DNA of 10,277 nt from a bacterium (GTDB taxonomy: Bacteria > Planctomycetota > Planctomycetia > Pirellulales > Pirellulaceae): contig JAUIHJ010000252.1 of assembly GCA_030432015.1 (NCBI GenBank), positions 1-10,277 of the forward strand, read 5' to 3'. Position numbers and translations under genes: made by a program. The notes under the pieces are model-generated. The model was not told the DNA's origin. It searched no databases and was given only the letters and a program-made list of their open reading frames with translations. The stretch's first letter is position 1. Every line of letters begins with the position of its first letter. This document shows positions 6,111 through 10,277 of this stretch, one piece after another.

Positions 6111-6134
6111 GGGGGGGGGCTTGGGCCAAGGGGG
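6111..6134 (+). repeat. G9 homopolymer and G-quadruplex-type motif
   Basis: Nine consecutive G (6111-6119) are followed by CTT, GGG (6123-6125), CCAA and GGGGG (6130-6134). Splitting the G9 tract into two runs satisfies the classic four-run G3+N1-7 pattern. A further G5 run sits at 6088-6092. The G-rich strand is the template strand for the leftward genes. Confidence 0.5.
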
Positions 6135-6200
6135 TGTCCGGCAACGGTTTGGCCGGCAATCTCGAAAAACATCCTTTGTGTTGTTGCACAATACCGAACT

Positions 6201-6223
6201 CGACCACGCTTCATGCGTGGTCG
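6201..6223. repeat. Perfect 9-bp stem-loop downstream of the giant gene
   Basis: CGACCACGC (6201-6209) and GCGTGGTCG (6215-6223) pair fully around a 5-base loop, 58 bases after the stop codon of the leftward giant gene. No T-run follows on either side. It could attenuate read-through into the DUF1501 gene, protect the upstream mRNA end, or simply be a dispersed palindrome. Confidence 0.45.
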
Positions 6224-6280
6224 CATGCTGGGAATTCCCTCTGCCGTGGAGGTTGAATAGGTTCCGGCGTACAAAATCTC

Positions 6281-9200
6281 CTATCGATTGAATAGAAATG
6301 CTGGATTATTGATCAGCGCCCAGGTCATATCCTGAGCGGCCGTGAGCCGCTTGTTGGCGACCTGCTTTGTGCTGAATTCCAAATCCGTCCGCAGTTGAGC
6401 CAGCACGCGATCTTCACCGACTTCCTGGCTGACCAACTTGAGTGTCTCTTTGCGTTTGGTGACGCCTGGATCTTCCGGGAGCGGTGCCTTGGCGGTGGCA
6501 ACCGCCGTCTGCTTGGCCTGTAAACCTGTGTCGGTCTTGGTAAAGTAAGTCGTCACCAACTGGGCCTCTGCCTCATCCCGTTCTGCCACAGGGACCGACG
6601 TGATGGCCTTAAGGCGTTCGGGCAAACTGAGGCCAACCGCCTTGTCTGTCGTCACGGAGACGCGGAATCGGCCGAGGAGGTGATTTTGAGCCGAATGGTT
6701 TTGGTGAATGACAAACTTGAGAGTTGTGCCCCCTTCAAATCCGAGCGGTTGTTTGGTTTCAAACGTCGCCCAGTGATCCACACCGCCAGCATTGGCGATG
6801 GCCCAGCCATTCTGGTTGCCGGCGTTCCCGTCGATCGCCAATGCCACATTGAAACCTGCCTGCAGAAAATCCGCCTGGGCGTTCTGCAAATCGACCTTCT
6901 TCATTTCCGTTGGCGTCGATGTCGGGGCTGACTGAACTTCAAATTCTGTCACGACGAAATTGCCGTTGGCTGGTATGCCAGGCCCGCTGCCTTCCGCCTG
7001 ACCATCCGAAATCGCTTCAACGCGGATTCCCGTGATACCACGCAGCGAAGTCTTGACATCGATTGTGTACGCCGACTGCTTGGCGTCGCCACTGGCGACC
7101 ACCGAGCGGTCTGGCTGGCGCCGTAACTTGATGCCGTTGGTTGCTGAAAGGGTGCCCGGCTCGAGCAAATGCCATTCGACGCTGCTGGCGACCCGTTTTT
7201 CCCATGCCGCGAGATGCGCCGGCAATTCTTCGGTGTATTTCTTCAGGTCAGCCTCGGCCGCCGCAATGCCCGCCTGGCGTTTCTTTTCTGCCTCGGCAAC
7301 TTGGGGCGCGATATCCTTTTGATAGGCCTCAAGGTCCGCGTTGGCCGCGGCGATGGCAGCCTCTCGCTGCTTTTCAAGCTTTGGCTTCTCTTCCCGCCAC
7401 CATGCTTCTCGCTTCTGGACAGACTCGGCGAGTGTTTGATGGTCGCCGTCGATCAAGGCCATGGATGCCATGAATGCCTCAATCTCTGCTTTGGTGGCGG
7501 CTCGGTTCATAACCCGGAAGAACAGCTCATTGACCAATTCGTCGTTGTCGGGTTGTGCAGCGACGAGCTGGGCAATCCCGTTATTTGGGTCGTCGATCGC
7601 ATTCGCAACGGTCGGTCCGCTGATCAACGCCATCACCGGCCCCAATTGGATGTCGCTGACCCGTTCACACTCGCAGGCGCTTTCACGGGCCGGCCGGCCC
7701 AGGTTGGCGAGGAAGCCGTCCGTCAATTCGATGCCCGAGTCGGGAATCGCGGCCGCACGGGTCCCTTCCGGCACCCCTGGAATCTTCGACTTAGAACCGG
7801 TCACACGGTGGATGGCATCGTACAAAACCTCAGCGGGCAAGCGACGGGCGACCGCATGAGAATAGTTGATCGTGTCGTCTTCATTCCACTTGTTGGTTTT
7901 CAAGGAAAGTTGGTACGTGCGCGATTTACAAATCAAGCCAACCACGTGCTGAATATTGAACTTGCTCTTGATGAACTCCTCGGTCAGGTAGTCAAGCAAT
8001 TCCGGATTGGTCGCCGGGTTACTGGCACGAATGTCATCGATTGGCTCGACGATGCCGATGCCGAACAGGTAGCCCCAGAGGCGATTGACGTAGCTGCGGG
8101 CGAAATACTGGTTGTCCGCAGAGGTAATCCAAGCGGCCAATTCCTCCCGGCGCGAGGCTTCTTCGGTCGTATCGAACGAGCAGTCGAAGGGAAACTCTGG
8201 AGGGGTCACCTGCCCCGTGCGGAGATGCGTGACCTCGCCATCTTTCTTGTCTTCGACGATTTCATAAAACGGTTTGGCGCCCTCGACCGCCGTACCGCCG
8301 ATCTTCTTCTTGCCACTGGCCGGGTCGGCCTTGAGAGAGACACGGGCAAAGTACGCAGCCGTTTCATAATACTGATCTTGCGTCCAACGCTCGAAGGGAT
8401 GGTCGTGGCATTTGTTGCAATTGAAGCGAACCGCCAGGAACAGGTGCGTCGTATTCTCCATGATGTCTTGCGGGTCACGCAGGATCTTGTAGTACGAGGC
8501 TTGCGGATTCTCCTTGTTGGAGCCGGACGCGGTGATGATCTTCTTGACGAATTGGTCATACGGCGTATTCTGCGCCACTTCGGCACGAATCCAGTCCCGG
8601 AATGATTGGGCACCTTCCGGGCCCAGGTACTTTCGATTCACCTGCAGCAAATCGGCCCATTTATTCGTCCAGTATTCGACATAGTCGCCGCTGCCAATCA
8701 GCGTATCGACTAAGGCGTCCCGCTTTTCCCGCGTCGGGCGAGGATCCGCTACGAAGGCTTTGACGACTTCGGATGTCGGCGGGAGTCCCGTCACATCGAT
8801 GTAAACGCGGCGGACGAAATCGGTGTCGCTGCACAGCTCCGAAGGTTGAATCTTCATTCGTTGCCACTTGGCGGCGGTGAGTTCGTCAATCCGCCCCCAC
8901 GTCTCCGGTGGTTGGAACTCGAAGCCTTCGCGATTGCCCATCACGGTGAGCGTCGTCGCCGCATAGGAGCCCTCGAAGCGAGCTAGCACCGGCGCTTCGC
9001 CACGTCGCAAAGCGGTCATCAACCCAGTCCGATTGACGGACGCGATATCCGTGTTACCGCTCTCCAGAAACGCCTCGCGCGTCACATCGCGACGGCGGCC
9101 GTCGTCGTAGGTCGCGATCACGCGAAATTGCTGGTTGGCCTGAATTGATTGGATCGTCGGGTTGTCCGGCAAGATCTGAATCGAAGCGACGCCCGGAACA

Positions 9201-10277
9201 TTTGCATCGAGTTTCGCACCGCCGGCGAGCCAATTTCGAATCAGTTGATAGTACGGTTCGCCCGGCCGAACGAGTTGCCCACCGACGTGGGGCACCGCGC
9301 TGGTCGCCTTCAGCAACATCAGGCTGTCATCGGGCGACGCAATGTTGGTACGCCGCGAGGCCAAATCGTCCGTGAACGCACGGACATCAACAAGCGGGTC
9401 GTAGCCGCGCAGCGAGAGTTGAAAACCATTCTTGCCCTTGGCAGCGCCATGGCACGTGCCGGCATTACAACCGAGTCGCGACAACACCGGCTCAACATCT
9501 CTGGAAAAGTTCGCCTTGTATTCGGTATTCATCCCCGTGACCGAGACGGGGACTTTGGCGACCGACCCATTCACGTCAAGGACCAGTGTGGCCGTACCGT
9601 CCGACGTGCCGCTCACCAACCCGCTCGGCGAAATCGAGGCGACGGCCGCGGACAGGGTGGGGCGTGCCATGCGCGTGGCGTCAATGGAATCGCCATTACT
9701 GAGCGTTGCGGTGACCAGCAATTGCGCATAGCCGAATCGATCCGTCAACGCGATCTCAGCGGGTTCGACCGCCAATTTGACAATCTTTGTGTCAGCTGGC
9801 AGGGATTCGCTAAAGGTCGTCGTATCGTCGATCGAAATTGGGTCGGCTGCCTCAAATGCCTGAGCAACACGTTCGGCAGGAGTGACCGGCGCCGGCGAGA
9901 ACGCCGTTCGGACTTTGCCCGTTTCCGTCTCGACCAGACGGATGGTGCCATCGCCCCCAGCGGCGGCAACGGTTTTGCCATCGGGGCTGAAGGCAACCGC
10001 ATATAATGACGCTTCGTCGACATGCAGTTGAGCGATCCGCTCGATGCCCTTGGTACGATACTCGTCTAGTTTTTGCACATCTGCAGGCTTTCGCTGTTGC
10101 ACCCGCGTCTCGGCAATCTTCTTGAGGTCCGCGGGGAGGTTCGTATCAAATTCGTACGAATAGACGGCCAGTTCTCCCTGACCGTTCAATGAACTGACCG
10201 CAGCGATCCGCTTTCCATCAAGACTGACAGCGACACCGAAGACGCGGCCCTTCATCGGATTCAGTTTGCGGATCAAG
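6281..10277 (-). CDS. Giant planctomycete cytochrome-like protein: WD40 / BIG2 / PSCyt1 / BIG2 / DUF1549 / DUF1553 with discoidin-like insertion (partial, N-terminus off right edge)
   Basis: The frame is open to the right edge; 1331 residues are visible (numbered from codon 10276-10274). Residues 1-126 are the end of a WD40 propeller (VFGVAVSLDGKRIAAVS; LYAVAFSPDGKTVAAAGGDG). Residues 164-248 and 362-447 resemble BIG2 Ig-like domains (ATLSNGDSIDATR; SISPSGLVSGTSDGTATL). Residues 253-355 match PSCyt1, with a haem-type C270-x4-C275-H276. Residues 462-645 are DUF1549 (PSCyt2) with C620NKC623H624 inside NKCHDHPFERWTQDQY. DUF1553 (PSD1) begins near 700 (WITSADNQYFARSYVNRLWG) and runs to about 943. 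A coiled coil (953-1028) and a discoidin/galactose-binding-like region (1034-1210) follow, and the family-typical ending WALINNPAFLFNR closes the protein. The two Cys-His motifs suggest covalent haem c and an extracytoplasmic site; binding is unproven. It lies upstream of the DUF1501 gene, the usual partner. Domain calls are strong; function unknown. Confidence 0.92.
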   Translation of the reverse strand, partial: LIRKLNPMKGRVFGVAVSLDGKRIAAVSSLNGQGELAVYSYEFDTNLPADLKKIAETRVQQRKPADVQKLDEYRTKGIERIAQLHVDEASLYAVAFSPDGKTVAAAGGDGTIRLVETETGKVRTAFSPAPVTPAERVAQAFEAADPISIDDTTTFSESLPADTKIVKLAVEPAEIALTDRFGYAQLLVTATLSNGDSIDATRMARPTLSAAVASISPSGLVSGTSDGTATLVLDVNGSVAKVPVSVTGMNTEYKANFSRDVEPVLSRLGCNAGTCHGAAKGKNGFQLSLRGYDPLVDVRAFTDDLASRRTNIASPDDSLMLLKATSAVPHVGGQLVRPGEPYYQLIRNWLAGGAKLDANVPGVASIQILPDNPTIQSIQANQQFRVIATYDDGRRRDVTREAFLESGNTDIASVNRTGLMTALRRGEAPVLARFEGSYAATTLTVMGNREGFEFQPPETWGRIDELTAAKWQRMKIQPSELCSDTDFVRRVYIDVTGLPPTSEVVKAFVADPRPTREKRDALVDTLIGSGDYVEYWTNKWADLLQVNRKYLGPEGAQSFRDWIRAEVAQNTPYDQFVKKIITASGSNKENPQASYYKILRDPQDIMENTTHLFLAVRFNCNKCHDHPFERWTQDQYYETAAYFARVSLKADPASGKKKIGGTAVEGAKPFYEIVEDKKDGEVTHLRTGQVTPPEFPFDCSFDTTEEASRREELAAWITSADNQYFARSYVNRLWGYLFGIGIVEPIDDIRASNPATNPELLDYLTEEFIKSKFNIQHVVGLICKSRTYQLSLKTNKWNEDDTINYSHAVARRLPAEVLYDAIHRVTGSKSKIPGVPEGTRAAAIPDSGIELTDGFLANLGRPARESACECERVSDIQLGPVMALISGPTVANAIDDPNNGIAQLVAAQPDNDELVNELFFRVMNRAATKAEIEAFMASMALIDGDHQTLAESVQKREAWWREEKPKLEKQREAAIAAANADLEAYQKDIAPQVAEAEKKRQAGIAAAEADLKKYTEELPAHLAAWEKRVASSVEWHLLEPGTLSATNGIKLRRQPDRSVVASGDAKQSAYTIDVKTSLRGITGIRVEAISDGQAEGSGPGIPANGNFVVTEFEVQSAPTSTPTEMKKVDLQNAQADFLQAGFNVALAIDGNAGNQNGWAIANAGGVDHWATFETKQPLGFEGGTTLKFVIHQNHSAQNHLLGRFRVSVTTDKAVGLSLPERLKAITSVPVAERDEAEAQLVTTYFTKTDTGLQAKQTAVATAKAPLPEDPGVTKRKETLKLVSQEVGEDRVLAQLRTDLEFSTKQVANKRLTAAQDMTWALINNPAFLFNR
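7193..7366 (-). repeat. In-frame 29-residue tandem duplication in the coiled coil
   Basis: Residues 971-999 and 1000-1028 of the giant protein are two adjacent 29-residue units, both starting R-x-A-x-I-A-A-A-x-A-D-L. They share 13 identical positions by my count and align without gaps. The units are rich in Ala, Glu and Lys and are helical in character. The DNA units are 7280-7366 and 7193-7279. Confidence 0.6.

Larger units (their letters stand above)
5994..6280. other. Spacer between the giant cytochrome-like gene and the DUF1501 gene
   Basis: These 287 bases lie inside a probable leftward operon, which is long for such a pair. No gene is supported. It contains G-rich runs at 6088-6134, a direct repeat of CCGGCAA (starting 6138 and again at about 6153), a perfect hairpin at 6201-6223, and the ribosome site at 6001-6005. 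No leftward promoter with both elements near consensus was found; TAGAAT-like and TACGAT-like -10 strings occur near 6050 without a matching -35. Confidence 0.5.

Noticed and set aside
7169..8605. 478-codon open frame on the plus strand
   Set aside because: It lies wholly antisense to the DUF1549/DUF1553 region, whose minus-strand frame carries clear family motifs. Its translation has no recognisable family and looks like a GC-driven shadow frame.
9149..10006. 285-codon plus-strand frame
   Set aside because: It is antisense to the BIG2/PSCyt1 part of the giant gene and Arg-rich without family features.

Overview
The window looks like chromosomal DNA of a planctomycete, most likely of the Pirellulales type. 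The evidence is the gene content. A DUF1501 gene lies next to a giant gene joining WD40, Ig-like (BIG2), planctomycete cytochrome (PSCyt1), DUF1549 and DUF1553 domains, a combination essentially confined to Planctomycetota and relatives. There is also an exported PQQ-type beta-propeller fused to a methyltransferase-like domain, and an exported secretin-N0-like protein with a Gly/Met-rich linker. The organism is inferred from these families, not from any marker gene. No rRNA, tRNA, CRISPR array, transposase or phage gene was seen.

Layout from left to right. (1) Minus strand, 1-1493: exported beta-propeller protein running off the left edge into a degenerate Rossmann/methyltransferase-like segment. 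(2) 1494-1870: divergent intergenic region with a good leftward promoter candidate and a 20-bp dyad. (3) Plus strand, 1871-2767: a DapA/NanA-family (DHDPS-like) TIM-barrel protein in which the Schiff-base lysine and the catalytic tyrosine both appear to be replaced. (4) Plus strand, 2951-4018: exported protein with an N0/STN-like domain and a second small domain, with its own promoter candidate and a strong Shine-Dalgarno. (5) 4019-4526: about 500 bases without a believable gene, rich in hairpins and short inverted motif copies, with a terminator candidate for each of the converging genes. (6) Minus strand, 4527-5993: Tat-exported DUF1501 protein. (7) 5994-6280: spacer with a G9 tract, a G-quadruplex-type motif and a perfect 9-bp hairpin. 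(8) Minus strand, 6281-10277: C-terminal 1331 residues of the giant multidomain cytochrome-like protein, whose start lies beyond the right edge.

The last two genes form the usual planctomycete pair (DUF1549/DUF1553 followed by DUF1501). They are probably exported and co-transcribed, and their biochemical role is not established. The three genes on the left have no obvious shared pathway with them or with one another. I did not find a defence system or a clearly new system. The most interesting points are the DHDPS-family protein lacking its catalytic residues, the propeller/degenerate-methyltransferase fusion, the DUF1553 domain split by a coiled-coil plus discoidin-like insertion, and the structured repeat-like intergenic DNA.
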